Shown: positions 31,980-43,313 of the stretch, piece after piece
How the letters are laid out: each line of letters starts with the position of its first letter
Numbering within the stretch: position 1 is the stretch's first letter
DNA from: Cercophora sp. LCS_1
Taxonomy: Eukaryota > Ascomycota > Sordariomycetes > Sordariales > Lasiosphaeriaceae
Assembly: GCA_036250225.1 (NCBI GenBank)
Contig: JAPZLL010000014.1
Span: 186,001-250,000, forward strand
Direction of reading: 5' to 3'
DNA: 64,000 nucleotides
Made by a program: the position numbers and the translations under genes
Notes under the pieces: model-generated
Seen by the model: only the letters and a program-made list of their open reading frames with translations
Database searches by the model: none
Told to the model about the DNA's origin: nothing

Positions 31980-32324
31980 TCATAGCTCCTCTGACAGCCT
32001 CATGGGATGCTTGGCTCCCATCTTGTCAATCGACTTCTTGATGCCCCTGTCTGTCTTTTGCGCAACCTTCTCGAGGGGGAGACGGTTCTCGACTCGCTGT
32101 ACCGCCCTTGCGACAGGAGGTGTCACGCGTTGGATGCCGCGCTCGACGGGGTTCTTGAACATGGTGATGTTGCGTTCCCATCTGGGAGCCCACTTGTTTG
32201 TCTGCTGGGCCAGACGCTGGTTGGCGCCGGGGGCCATGAGGTAGAACGGGGCAAAGGCGGCGGCACCGGCGGCACCGAAGCAAAAGACCTCACCCTTGGT
32301 GGCAGCAGGGATGCGGAGAGGCAT
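31980..32324 (-). CDS. Small basic protein of unknown function, possibly mitochondrial
   Basis: A single exon of 114 residues. The N-terminus MPLRIPAATKGEVFCFGAAGAAAFAPFYLMAPGANQRLAQQTNKWAPRWERN has one short hydrophobic segment (about 14-30) and a basic, Arg/Lys-rich remainder with amphipathic helix character (VARAVQRVENRLPLEKVAQKTDRGIKKSIDKM). Its composition and codon use look like a real gene, and it is open from a clean ATG. The layout fits a small inner-membrane mitochondrial protein, but I do not recognise the family and assign no function. It overlaps, at its 3' end, a longer open frame on the same strand that I consider 3' UTR. Confidence 0.65.
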   Translation of the reverse strand: MPLRIPAATKGEVFCFGAAGAAAFAPFYLMAPGANQRLAQQTNKWAPRWERNITMFKNPVERGIQRVTPPVARAVQRVENRLPLEKVAQKTDRGIKKSIDKMGAKHPMRLSEEL

Positions 32325-32895
32325 GTTGGCTGGTCGGCGGGTTAGTTTGTGATGGGAGACGGGATGGAACGCTGGAAAGGAGAGATGGCGGTGACGATGA
32401 AGACGAGGACGTACCTAGGGAAGACTGTGGTATATAGACGGTGTGACGGGGAGAGATGCAGGAGTCGTAGCAGATATGTTTACGCTTGTGCTCCGCGTTT
32501 GGATGCAGGCGAACCAACAAAGAGACGATTTGACGTTTGGAGTTGTGTTACACAAGCAGAGATGAAGAGGAACATGTTGGGGAAGCTTGAGGAGGGAGGG
32601 ACGGTAAGGCCTCTTTATGGCTGCACCGGACAACCAGCACACCTCCCGCGCCTCCTTTTCCGTCCTCCGCCTCTCAACGAGCAGAGGAAGGCGGCGCTGA
32701 GCAAGCCCAAGCCCAAAGCCCAGCCAGGTGCATGCCTGGTGGAAAGCGGGGTAAGCTGTCGCAGCAGTGTGCCAGGGCCAATCACGCGGCAGGGGAGGAC
32801 GTCAGTCTGCGTTCATAAATGACCCCAACTGTCAGCCCGTCAAGAGTGTCGTCTCATTGACAGCGAGTTGACGGCCGAGTCGCCACCTGCTATTA
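32325..32895. other. Promoter region of the small minus-strand gene
   Basis: About 570 bases with open frames on both strands but no supported gene. Purine-rich on the plus strand near 32345-32420. Confidence 0.4.
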
Positions 32896-33012
32896 GACGA
32901 AGAATGCGGGGAATTGAACCCCCAATTTTCCAACGGCCTAAAACATCGTTGAAGCCCGCCTCGCGATGTTTTGATGCCTTCAACGCTTCAACTGACCGGC
33001 GCCAAACTCGTC
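32896..33012 (-). other. tRNA-like element, probably a degenerate tRNA-Ser-type relic
   Basis: On the minus strand the element starts GACGAGTTTGGC, like the acceptor and A-box start of fungal serine tRNAs, and ends TTCGTC, which pairs with GACGAG with one G-T. Inside are an A-box-like GGCGCCGGTCAGTTG and a good B box (GGGGGTTCAATTCCCC). A perfect 7-bp pairing GTTGAAG/CTTCAAC sits where an anticodon stem with an insert could be. No canonical anticodon loop with T33 can be drawn and the T stem has a mismatch, so I do not call a functional tRNA. Confidence 0.4.
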
Positions 33013-34123
33013 GCCCCTTCCAAGCGTAGGAACAGCGGACGCTTGCAACGGAACGGCAAGGATCAGTGGGTCGACTAGGGCCCGCCTCCACTTTCCCCAG
33101 ACTCCACCCCCGCGTCTGGCTGGAGCGAAGTGGGCCGAGACACACCCCCTGCCATTGTCCGCGTGATGGACGCCATCGACAACGCTGAAAACAGCGACTC
33201 AGAAAGTCAATCGGGCGGCAAATGCTCTCGTTTGCGGATGTTCGAAGCGAGAAGTATTTCTCGTCTATCGTCGAGGAGTATATATCAAGGTTGTGGGTCG
33301 AAATGGTCCAAATCAGGGCGCAATTGCATATCGCGTTGATCCGCGCGATGACGAATTGAATTCGCCCGGTTTGTAACGAGCGGCGCAACCACGGCCTGCC
33401 GCTATGCCACGTTGGAGAAACACGCAGCAAAAGTTCTGGTCTCCAATCCCGTCCTTCGAGGCAACCTCACTGCTTCCTTTGGGTCGAGGAAACAAGTGTT
33501 TGAGCTGAAGAGCAATTAAGGTCGGCGGGTGGTGGAGTCGGCTGGACTTCGCCCCTGTCTTCGTGTCCAAGTGCGGCGTCTTGGCGACCCGGCTCGTCGT
33601 TCAGAGGCCACAAGCTGCATCGTCGAGTGGATCCCAACAAGACAACACACGGTGATCTGAAGTTGAGAGCGTCGGAGCACTGCAATGTTAAACGGGACGC
33701 AGCTGAACTCTACGGCCCTTCTAGCGGCTGTTTACATTTGTTAGCCTCCGCCGGATACGGTGTGAAAGCTTAGGTGGTTGTTGGCCTGACTCGAGACACA
33801 GTGGGGTCTTGACGGCTTCCATATCGCCTGGGGACGTGAATAGGTTGAAGAACCGCCAAAACAACGCCCTGATTCCTTGAACCTCTAATAAGAACATCTA
33901 CATGAGGGGGGGGCTCACCGCATCGATCACGTTATATTTTCAGGTCTGCATCCCTATCCCGCAAGCTCGCTGTACCACAAACCCTAACCCTTTATTCGCG
34001 CACCGCCCGATAAGATAAGCACCCCTCTCCCCACATTTTCCCACCGCCAATTTTTTTCCCGAAAACTGCAGCTCGATCCATCACGAGCGAACCACCCCCT
34101 TCAGCAACGACACCACCGCCAAA
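33013..34123. other. Gene-free interval before RLP24
   Basis: About 1.1 kb with only short frames. The last 150 bases (C/A-rich with TATA-poor pyrimidine runs) form the RLP24 promoter/leader. No gene or repeat recognised. Confidence 0.5.
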
Positions 34124-34862
34124 ATGCGTGTCGACCCTTGTTTCTTTTGCGGCAGGCCATCATGGCCTTCCAAAGGCATAACCTTTATGCGCAATGATGG
34201 TAAACACCTCCATTCCCTCTGCCAATTAATCTTCTTCCCATTAAAAAATGCAAATATTGATTCTCTTTCTTCAACATGTAGGCAAATCCTTCCGTTTCTG
34301 CCGCTCCAAATGCCACAAGAACTTCAAGATGAAGCGCAACCCGCGCAAGCTCAAGTGGACAAAGGCCTACCGCAAAAACGCCGGCAAGGAGATGGTGGTC
34401 GACAGCACCCTGCAATTCGCCGCCCGTCGCAACGTGCCCGTCCGCTACGACCGCGACCTCGTCGCCCGCACCGTCAAGGCCATGGAGCGCATCACCGAGA
34501 TCCGCTCGCGCCGCGAGCGCGCCTTCTACAAGAAGCGCATGGCTGGCAAGCGCGCCCGCGAGGTGGCTGCTGCACGCAAGCTCGTTGCCGAGAATGAGCA
34601 CCTGCTGCCCAGACTGCGCGGCAGTGAGAAGAGGAGGTTGGCCGAGCTGGCGGCCGAACAGGGTGTTGACGTTGAGGAGCTCGAGAACGAGGCTCTTGAG
34701 GCGGTTCGCACGGCCAAGAAGAACAGGGCTTTCGGTGGTGAGGTCAAGAGGTTGCGGGTGCGGACGGATGGTGGTGTCGAGGAGATCACGGAGACGGTTG
34801 GCGGTGGGATGGACGAGGACGATGATGGTTTCGATGATGAGGATGAGATGGATACTGACTGA
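34124..34862 (+). CDS. RLP24: Ribosome biogenesis protein RLP24
   Basis: Two exons (34124-34199, 34282-34862; 82-nt intron, phase 1) encode 218 residues. The N-terminal L24e-type zinc ribbon reads CFFCG...[47 protein letters not shown], with Cys pairs near residues 6/9 and 32/36. A basic helical region follows (RSRRERAFYKKRMAGKRAREVAAARKLV). The acidic tail GGGMDEDDDGFDDEDEMDTD is in keeping with Rlp24, where the C-terminus recruits and stimulates the AAA ATPase Drg1/Afg2. Rlp24 holds the eL24 site on pre-60S particles and is exchanged for eL24 in the cytoplasm. The acidic tail and length separate it from eL24 itself. Confidence 0.95.
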
Positions 34863-35568
34863 GGAAGAGATGGACCTTGAAAGAGAATTTGGTCTCCCCA
34901 AGCTGCTTCGTCGTTGGCAGCTCGCTCGCTGCTGACGAGCTTTGCGCTAGGCTGAAGATGGTCAAGATCTCGCGAGGACGGACCTGAGGCCAGCTGTGTC
35001 GGTCCACTTACGGATACCAGAGGATGTAGACGGACGACACGTCGAGGTGGCATGGAGATTGCATTACATACCGGGCTGGGAATCTCTTCCTTCAATACCT
35101 TGCAAGCACCTGGGTCATGGTACGGCGTAATTGGCGTTGTTTAGACAGGGGAAACCCAAAATATACGTGCATATGGCACCCTAACATCTTGATCACCTAA
35201 TTGTACTTGTCAGTGTATTAGGAACCTAAGTGACATAGATTGGCGTTGCACCTCCAAAAGTGGAAAGACTCTCCTTATTGCCAAGCTGAGACATAGCACT
35301 ATTGTGTTCGCACCATAGTTGCACAGCAGTATATCGTGTATGGAAAAAAGCATATAGAATCGACCCCAACGTTGCATGCCACCCGGCACGGTATTAGAGT
35401 ACACATTATCGCTGTCCCGGCTCTATAGCGCTAATGCGAGAGGACCACCGTTCAACGCTATGCTCAACTCCTCCAGCCATCCCGACCGTAAAGGCACAAT
35501 CTCGTCAGCCAAAAGATTTATATCACCCCCGTCCTGTGCTCCGTCATCATCATAATCATAGCGTCCAT
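34863..35568. other. Intergenic region between convergent RLP24 and YPT6
   Basis: About 700 bases. AT-rich around 35100-35400. No supported gene. Confidence 0.5.
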
Positions 35569-36413
35569 TTAGCACTGGCACCCCTCCTGCGCCGGTTGCG
35601 ACGTGTTTGTCCTGACATCAATCATGCGGTTCTCGGCTTGCTGCGCCGCGTCCGCCCCCTCCATGCCGGGAAGAGCCTGTGCTATTCTTTTGAACAGCGT
35701 CTTGACGTTGTGCCCTACCTTGGCACTTGTCTCGATGAACATGAGGTTGTTCTTCCTGGCCTCCTCCTCGCCCTGCTGCGTTGTCACCTCGCGCTTGTCG
35801 TTCAGATCTGTCTTGTTGCCGACCAGCACGATGATGACGTCGCTCCCTCGCTCTGCTCGCACGTCGTCGATCCATTTCCTTGTGTTCTGGAAGCTCTTCG
35901 CGTCTGGTCCTGGTCAGTCACATCGCGGCTGTCATGGGGGTTGGGCTTCCCACTTGAAATGTCGTATACCACCACCGCCACGCTAGAGTCCCGGATGTAT
36001 GACGGGATCAAACTCCTGAACCTTTCTTGGCCAGCCGTATCCCAAAGTTGTAACCGGACGGTGCGGTCTTCCAGGTACATCGTCTGCCCAATCAGTCAGC
36101 GCCGTCCTCTCTCTCCCTCAGATCGAGTCCTCGGGCTAGTTGCTTGCCTTGGAGAGGAAGTCGATGCCAATGGTGGCCTGGTACATGTTGTCGAACGAGT
36201 CGTACATGAAGCGTGTGATAAGCGATGTCTTGCCAACTGCGTCTTGTTCAGCATCGCAACCCGTTCCCGACAACCAGGGGTCGCATACCGCTCTGTTCTC
36301 CCAGGAAGACCAGCCTGTCATGGTCAGCACAACTCGCACATGCGCATCTACTGATGTCCTTACTTGAACTTCTTAAGCGGGTTGTTGTACCCGCCGGCTC
36401 CTGCTTGCGCCAT
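35569..36413 (-). CDS. YPT6: Rab6-type small GTPase YPT6
   Basis: Five exons (36364-36413, 36289-36314, 36148-36236, 35954-36083, 35569-35903) give 209 residues. The reading is [35 protein letters not shown] with the P-loop split by introns. It continues with switch I [44 protein letters not shown], then NKTD, ETSAK and C-terminal GCQC for double geranylgeranylation. The third intron (36084-36147) starts GCAAGC, so it is a GC-AG intron; no GT donor gives the conserved frame. Exon 2 is only 26 nt. Ypt6/Rab6 controls retrograde traffic from endosomes to the Golgi and within the Golgi. A (GAT)7 microsatellite lies just upstream at 36457-36477. Confidence 0.96.
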
Positions 36414-36905
36414 GACGGTGGTCTGCGAGTGCGGCTCGGTGGAGATTCGGGAGAGGGATGATGATGATGATGATGATGCGGAGCCGGAAATGCCGGCTGC
36501 GTGCAGTTGGAACCTTGCGTTTGTTCACGAAATGATCGGAGGCTGCGTCGAGTGTTGGGCTGGGCGTGAACGTGGTTCGTCCTATTCAGGGGAAATTCCG
36601 TCGGTTATGAACAAAGGAGGCCACTCTTCGGTTCGCTGTCCAAAGAAGGGGGGGCTCCACGTTGTTTTTCGCGCCTCAGGTCGATCGCTGTGAGCCGGGA
36701 TCAATCCAGATTCTTGGCGACCGTCATGGGCGCAAATGAACGGCTGGCTCAGCCACAGTGGGGCACAGTGTTCAATCGATCGCTTATCTTATCGGTGTTG
36801 CTCCGCTGAAAATTTCCCCCACCGCCCAAATCTACAAGGCAGTTTGGCAGTTAACGCGGCTTTCTGAGCCGACTTCTGAAATTCAAGACGACACATTCGA
36901 CTGCC
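36414..36905. promoter_or_regulatory. Divergent promoter region of YPT6 and NOP53
   Basis: About 490 bases between divergent starts. It includes the (GAT)7 microsatellite near the YPT6 side, which would lie in its leader. No coding sequence supported. Confidence 0.5.
36457..36477. repeat. (GAT)7 microsatellite
   Basis: Seven perfect GAT units about 45 bases upstream of the YPT6 start codon, in its presumed 5' leader (CAT repeats in the transcript sense of YPT6, where they include AUC, so no new AUG arises in that strand except where the frame reads ATC). Confidence 0.8.
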
Positions 36906-38277
36906 ATGCCGGTCCTCAAGAAAGCTACGGGGAACCCCGAGGGGCCCAACCAGTACAAGCAGCCGTCGAGAAAGGGCAAGAAGGCATGGCGCAAGAATGT
37001 CGACGTTACAGAAGTCGAGCAGGGTCTTGAGGAGGTGAATGAGAAGATCATCAAGGGGTATATCACCTTCCCAATTGCCCTTTCGAACCAGCTAACACCA
37101 TCCCACTAGTGAGAAATTTGTCTTCGAGAAGGAAACCGCCGATCTCTTTGTTCTCGATACCGTTGGCGACACCAGCATTCCCAAGAAATTTCCTAAACTC
37201 GCCAGGAAGCTCAAGTCGGAAGAAATTATTGCCAAGCGCTCCGCTGTGCCCGCGGTCTCCTCCAAGAAGCGATCAGGCGACAAGACGACCGACGGTGTTC
37301 TCCCCGAGAAGCGCCAAAGGACAAACTATGTCACACACAAGGAGCTCACAAGGATAAAGAAGGTCGCCGACGGCCATCACGAGGCTACCGTTGAAGTCGT
37401 CGACGCAGACTACGATGCATGGGAGGTAGCGCCTGCCGAGGAGAAACCCGTTGAAGAAGCGTTCCCCTTCATTCCCAAGCCGCAAAAGAAGAAAGCCCCC
37501 AAGACCCTCGAGTTCGAGCCTATCACACTCGCTGCCAACGGGAAACCAGTGCCGGCGGTGGCAAAGCCCAAGGCCGGCACCAGTTACAATCCCGATTTTA
37601 CCGATTACCAGCAGCGTTTGATCGAAGAGAGCGAGAAGGCCGTTGCGAAAGAGCGGAAACGCATCGCTGCTCTGCAGGCCGAGCGTGAGAAGCTAGAGGC
37701 GGCGGCCAAGTCTGCGGCCGAGGCGGAGGCAGCTGAGGCACGGGCTGATCTGTCTGAGTGGGAGGAAGATTCGGCGTGGGAGGGTTTCGAGAGCGGTGGC
37801 GAGGAGTTGAGCGTCAAGGTCAAGAGACCGCAACGCAAGACACAAGCTCAACGGAACAGGATCAAGCGGCGTAAGGAGGAAGAGAGAAAACAAAAGCATG
37901 AGGCAGCCATGAAGGCGAAGAAGGCTCAGGCTGAGCGGATCAAGGAGATTGCGCTCGAGGTGGCGGAACGTGAGAGAGCAATTGAGCTTGCCAAGATCGA
38001 GTTCGACGATGAGAGTGAAGACGGCGACGATGAAGAGCTGCGACGGAGACAACTCGGCAAGTTCAAGCTTCCTGAAAAGGATCTCGAGCTGGTCCTGCCT
38101 GACGAGCTGCAGGACTCGTTGAGGCTGCTCAAGCCGGAGGGGAATCTGCTCAAGGATAGGTATCGGAACATGCTTGTCAGGGGCAAGGTGGAGGCCAGGA
38201 GACATATTCCGTTCAAGAAACAGGCCAGGACAAAGATCACGGAGAAGTGGACATACAAGGATTTCACCCTGGATTGA
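36906..38277 (+). CDS. NOP53: 60S ribosome biogenesis factor NOP53
   Basis: Two exons (36906-37057, 37110-38277; 52-nt intron, phase 2) encode 439 residues. The start KKATGNPEGPNQYKQPSRKGKKAWRKNVDVTEVEQGLEE is the conserved NOP53/GLTSCR2 N-terminus. FVFEKETADLFVLDTVGD follows. A long charged coiled-coil region (about 205-340, Glu/Lys/Arg/Ala) comes before a C-terminal conserved block (LPDELQDSLRLLKPEGNLLKDRYRNMLVRGKVEARR). The family docks the exosome/Mtr4 on pre-60S particles through an N-terminal AIM motif for ITS2 (7S) processing. LFVLDTVGD around residue 60 is the likely AIM-like site. Confidence 0.94.
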
Positions 38278-38514
38278 GCGGTTACATAGCGTTGGGTTTA
38301 GACGGATTTACTTTACAACAAACGATCATCCAGTTGGACTCCTCCCTGAAGCCGCCAAGGAATGCGCCGTGCTATTATTGGATCGAAAATATTGACAAAA
38401 GAAAGTCCAAACTCCAGCCGTCATGGTCATGCTAGTATAGTAATACAGAGATCTAAAGTCCAGAACCGCTAGACAGATCTATCGCGCTCTCCCCCCTCCC
38501 CCCCGAAACTTGCC

Positions 38515-40616
38515 TTAATAGCTCATCAAATCTGCGCTAATTAGTATCATCGTAGTATCATATCAGCAGGGGGAGACTCACCGCGCCCAAAAAGGGACCT
38601 CTTGGCCCAGTCCATCGCCATCAGCACCCGCGTCCGGAAACTCACGCTCTGGGCAAAGTAAATGCTCCTCCAGGCATACACGGCCCACAAGCCACCCGCA
38701 AAGTTCCAACCCTCACCAAAGTCAAAGACGGCCGAGTTGCCGACATACGCCAAGCTGCCCAGATGCTTGTACTCAAAGGCCTTGTACACAGCCGCATCCA
38801 TATCTCCTTCGACGATGTCGTTGGCCCTCAGTTCTTCGGCTGCCCGCGCCATCTTATTAAGCTTGTGCGCTAGGTACAGCCCTTGCTGATGAGCGCGCTG
38901 GGCGGTTGCGGGCAGACTGGTCAGCTTGCTGTCGATCTGCTTGAGCAGCTCGCGGAGCTCGCCAAAGTCGAGAGTGCCCGATTGGTCCTTATCATATTCC
39001 TGGAAGAGCTTGTCGAGCCGTTTCAAATGACCGACGGCCTGGGGGAAGCGGGTGCGGACTTTCTCGGCGACGTCCCGCCAGTCGGAAAACTTGAGTTCGA
39101 CGTTTTCCGGGTCTTTGCCGTGTTTCCAGGCTTGCACGCGGAGGAAGGTGACGATGTGGTCAGCCACGTTGTTTTGCACGGTTGAGCAGTCGCCAATGGC
39201 GTAGACATCACCGAGCCGAGTGCCATTGAGACGAAGGTGGGTGTCGGTTTCGAGGGCGTGGCGGTTGGTTTGGGCGTCGCCGAGCTTGGCGGCGAGGGCT
39301 TGGCAGAGCGAGGTTTGGGAGACGCCGGTTGACCAGAGACAGAAGCCCATAGGGAGTTCTTTGGTCACAATCTTGTTGTCCTCGGTCTTCTGGGTGAAGA
39401 CGATGCTATCCGGTCGGATTTCGGCAACGCGCGCATTGGTCAGGACGTGAACTTGGTCGCGCGCGAAGCGGTCCTCGGCGTATTTGGAAATATTTTCATC
39501 ATAGGTGTTGAGGATATGGCCGCGGCTTTGGATAAGATGGACTGAAATCTCGTTACGAAGAAGACGCGGGAAGAGCTCTGTGAGGTCTTCGTTGAGCAGA
39601 TCGTACAGCTCAGCGGCGAACTCGACGCCGGTTGGGCCGCCACCGCAGACGACGAACGAGAGAAGGCGTTTTCGCTCGTCGTCGGGGATGGTTGGGAGGC
39701 AAGAGAGTTCGAGGTTCTTGATCACCTTGTTGCGGATATCGCGGGCATCGTTGATATCCTTGAGGAAGGAGCAGTTCTCAAGGCCCTTGACGCCATGCGA
39801 GTTGGTGACGGAGCCAACCGCAATGACCAGCTTGTCGTATGGGACGTAGAACCGCTCTTCCTCGCCGCGGAGGTTCTTTTGGGTAACCTCAACCAGCCGG
39901 CAGGAAAAGTCAACATCCTCGGCGCTCGCCAGGATGAAGTGCCCCTTTACCCCTGAAATTATATTCCTGATAGGCTCCACCAAAGACCTCAGACCGAGTG
40001 TTCCCACCGTCGCCGAGGGAAGCATCGGCGTGAAGAGGAAGTAATTGGTCGGTGAGATGACTGTCACATGGTAGTTGTCCGGATTCAACTCTTTGAGCAG
40101 CGCGACACCTCCCCAGCCACCTCCTAGGATAACTAGCCTCGGCTTTTCTTTCTGTTTCTGTCTCTCCTCGTCATCGTCATCGTCTATGCAGACCTCAATG
40201 ATCGGCAGATTCTTTGGGCCGCCCCGGCGCGGGTTGAGCGCAAGCGGGGAGACCTTGATGTCCTCGCGGCTAGCGTGAAGTTTGTATGTCGAGGCGTCAT
40301 ACAGAAAGAACCCGACGACGCCGACTCCCAAAACAGCGATTGTGCTTCCAAAGACGGCCGCTGCGCGATATCCCCAGTTCAGCAACCGGGAACTTCGCTG
40401 TGGCAGCGGCGCGCCTGACAATTGGCGCGTCGGCGCTTGGCGGAGCCCAAGCAACCTCCATGTTCTGCTGGCGGCATGTCTCGTGTTCTGCGTTACTGTT
40501 GTTGCTTGGGGGAGCTTCGTGAACAACGTCCGTGTCTGCTTTGCATTCCGGGATCTCCCAGCCAGCGACGCTGCTGTTCCTGAGCTCAGGCGCGCCGCGT
40601 GCCGAGCGTTGAGCAT
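38515..40616 (-). CDS. NDE1: External NADH dehydrogenase with EF-hand (NDE type)
   Basis: Two exons: 38582-40616, then a 50-nt intron with a textbook TACTAAT branch site and a 17-nt terminal exon (38515-38531). The spliced C-terminus is FGRDLMSY; without splicing it would end GESPPADMILR. Product 683 residues. A basic Ser/Arg-rich presequence and one membrane segment (about 85-108) come first. Then the FAD-binding LVILGGGWGG (about 164) and the NAD(P)H-binding VVCGGGPTGVEFA (about 323). A perfect EF-hand loop DKDQSGTLDFGE (about 540) marks the calcium-dependent type. Such enzymes sit on the outer face of the inner mitochondrial membrane, oxidise cytosolic NAD(P)H and pass electrons to ubiquinone without pumping protons. 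Confidence 0.94.
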
Positions 40617-41436
40617 CGTGGTGGAGCTGGTGACGGAGGGTGGAATATGACGTCAATTGCGGCTTCGATAACGGTCAAGAGAACGGTCGTGCGGCGGTGC
40701 GGTCAATCAAAGGTGCCAGCAGAGAAGCATCGCTGAATATCGCAGGGCCGGCGATTTCAGAAGAGGGGACGGAGAAGGAAAGAAATGGCTCAAACGAGTA
40801 TGCGAGTTGTCAAGTGGTTGAGGTTTACCGTGACCTCGATTGGATCGCCGTCGAGCTTGCCCTGCCAGCGTTCTTCTGTCAGGTCGGTTCGAGGGGCTGT
40901 GCGCAAAACACAGCGCTGAGGCAGGGGATCTAGCTTGGCGCCACTTCACTCCGCTAACGCATGCTTTGCTGGCTGGTTTCAGCTGAGCTCGCAGCCCACC
41001 TTTCCCACCCGAGGCCGCCAAACACCACTATCGGGGTCTAGATCAACATACTGCTTCTTACAAGCGAGGCATACAGTGTTGGGATGCATCTCATCATTAG
41101 GCCCAATCGGTGCCTTTTTGAATCTGTTTTCACCATCACCCCGCTAATCTAGTACCTTCCATCATCAGAGCCGAGTTTAGAGTCTGTTGCGGGAAAATGC
41201 TTGCCGAGTTCGGCGAAGGGCTCTGATACGCATCACGCTTTGTGACAACCTGAGGACTTGAGGTGTGCCATCGGACTATGACGAGAATGACTATCGAGGA
41301 CTCGATCAAGCCGATTTACTGAAGGAGGATACATAGAATGGAATACCTGATAGAAAATGCTCCGAACTCAAGGCAAGAGGAACACCGGAGCGCCACGCCT
41401 ATGCTACCTACCTCCCATCCCAATTTGGCTAGTTCT
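40617..41436. other. Intergenic region between NDE1 and URK1
   Basis: About 820 bases: NDE1 promoter on the left, URK1 3' end on the right. Open frames overlapping the NDE1 5' end are shadows. No gene supported. Confidence 0.5.
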
Positions 41437-43313
41437 TCAGCACCGGAAATACTTCTTTTCAACCCATCTCTCCTCGACATCCGGTACTAGGTTACCCACC
41501 ACAGCCGTGATATCAGGAAACACCTTCGTCAGTCTATGCAGACCCATGCGCCCAGCACTGTACGTTGCCAGTACAATCCGCTCAGGCTTCACGCCGTGAT
41601 CAACCAGGACCTGAACGGCCATAAGTGCCGACCCGCCACTGCTCATCTGGCAATCCAGGAGAAGCACAGCCTCGTGTTTGCTGATATCTTCAGGGAGGAC
41701 GAGGAAGTGAAGCTCGGGTTCGCCGGTCCGGACGTTGCTCTGAATGAGAATACGACCCGTTTTGCAGTCGGGAATCACACGTTTCAGGCCCGTCTCCAAG
41801 GCTGCACCGCCGCGTAGCACAATAACGGCCGATACGTCTCCGTGGGCACGCAATCCTGTGTAATGGTATCCCTGAGGCGTCTCTATCGTGGTTGTCGCAA
41901 AGATGACGTTGTTGAGTGCCCTGAAGACAGGTCAGAAACAGGCCCAGGCGCTGGGATAGGGGGCTGAAGAACTTACTGCTCAACCAAAAGGGCCGTGAAC
42001 CGGTCAAAGTAAAAGATAAAATCCTCACTTGAGGTATCGATGTTACGGATGATCGTGTTCATACCACGGAGTTGGGTAGTCTGAGGCAAAATGACCACTT
42101 TCTCGGAGAGAGGCTCGGACTGCGCCCCGATCTCGAGACTAGTGAGGGCTGCTCTGTGATGACTGGACTTTTCTAGGAGCTTTTGCTGGATGAACTGGAC
42201 AACCATGGCTACACCGGGTTAGAAAGAGGGACGCCGTGGACCGGGAGGACGTACCCATGGCGACGTGGTTCTCGACACCTCGTGGGACGATGATGTCGCC
42301 AACTTTTCGCTGTGGGTCGACATACTACACCGTCTGAGAACAAAAACTCTCTTTGGGGGGCTGTGTGTCCTTACCTTCTCGAAGTTTGGTTTGACGAAGG
42401 CGAACCATTGCTTGATGATCCCGTTGATATCGCGACCTCGATCTTTCACGTCTCGCAAAACTGTCGCCTGTCAGAAAACCACCGTAATACATGACATGGT
42501 CGTAAACATACTTCTTCTGGAGAGACATGTATCCGCATCGGCTTCACAAAAAATCTACGATTATCAGCCGCAGGCTATGATGCTTTATCAAGACCGCTAC
42601 CTTCATGTCTAGGAGCTCGAGGACTCGGGGATCGTATAAGGCGAAGATGCCCTCAAGGATGAGCACGTGGGGCGAGTAGATCGAGGTGGTATTGTCCAGC
42701 CGAGCATGCTTCTCAAACGAGTACACTGGGATCTCTGCCCGTTTCCTGGGTTGCAAATGAGCATGGGCCTACTACAGCGCCTGTTGACAAACTGACCCGG
42801 CTTTGAGATCTTTCAGGACTTGTACCAAGGCGTCAAAGTCAATGGCCTAGCATCTACATGAGCCATGGTTGTGAGCCGGGCCAAATCAGAACTCACATCT
42901 GGAGCGTCGAAGTCATATTCGTTGAGGAAAGCTTTGCGATGAGACTCAGAATCCAGCGTCTTGTAAAAGGAGTCCTACATTCACAATAAGCATGGACAAT
43001 GCTGCCAAGACATCAGATGGCTTACCATGGACAGAATGACTACCCATGGCAGGTTCAGCTTGCTGACAATGGCGTGCGAGAGTGTCGATTTTCCCGAACC
43101 GGAGCTCCCAGCAATGCCGATAATGCTAACGTCGGCCCATGGCGGGGCGTAGTGAGCCCTCTTCGTGATGGTGCAGTCTGACGCTCTGTTCAGGGCGACC
43201 TTCTCGGTGGACCCGTTCATTGTTGGCAATTGGTTGGCCGAGTTCGACCGGCTGGATGCAGGACTCGAGGTGAACCGCCAGTGTCGCCCAGCCTTTGAAT
43301 GAGAGAGGAACAA
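41437..43313 (-). CDS. URK1: Uridine kinase with C-terminal UPRTase-like domain
   Basis: Nine exons can be joined with continuous frame (43026-43313, 42897-42974, 42797-42846, 42601-42745, 42512-42554, 42375-42460, 42255-42324, 41977-42208, 41437-41920), giving 491 residues. The kinase half has the P-loop IAGSSGSGKST (about 70), DSFYKTL, EYDFDAPDAIDFD, YSFEKHARL and LILEGIFAL. It continues RDVKDRGRDINGIIKQWFAFVKPNFEKYVDP and GDIIVPRGVENHVA. The C-terminal half resembles uracil phosphoribosyltransferase (VVILPQTTQLRGMNTIIRN, LLLDCQMSSGGSALMAVQVL) and ends in PDVEERWVEKKYF. It phosphorylates uridine and cytidine in pyrimidine salvage. In eukaryotic URK1 the UPRTase-like half is generally thought inactive. 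An internal ATG at 43220 (MNGSTEKVAL) is an equally plausible start. Confidence 0.93.

Noticed and set aside
31549..31983. 144-codon minus-strand frame after the small unknown protein
   Set aside because: Starts inside the last codons of the preceding gene on the same strand and most likely lies in its 3' UTR; composition unconvincing.
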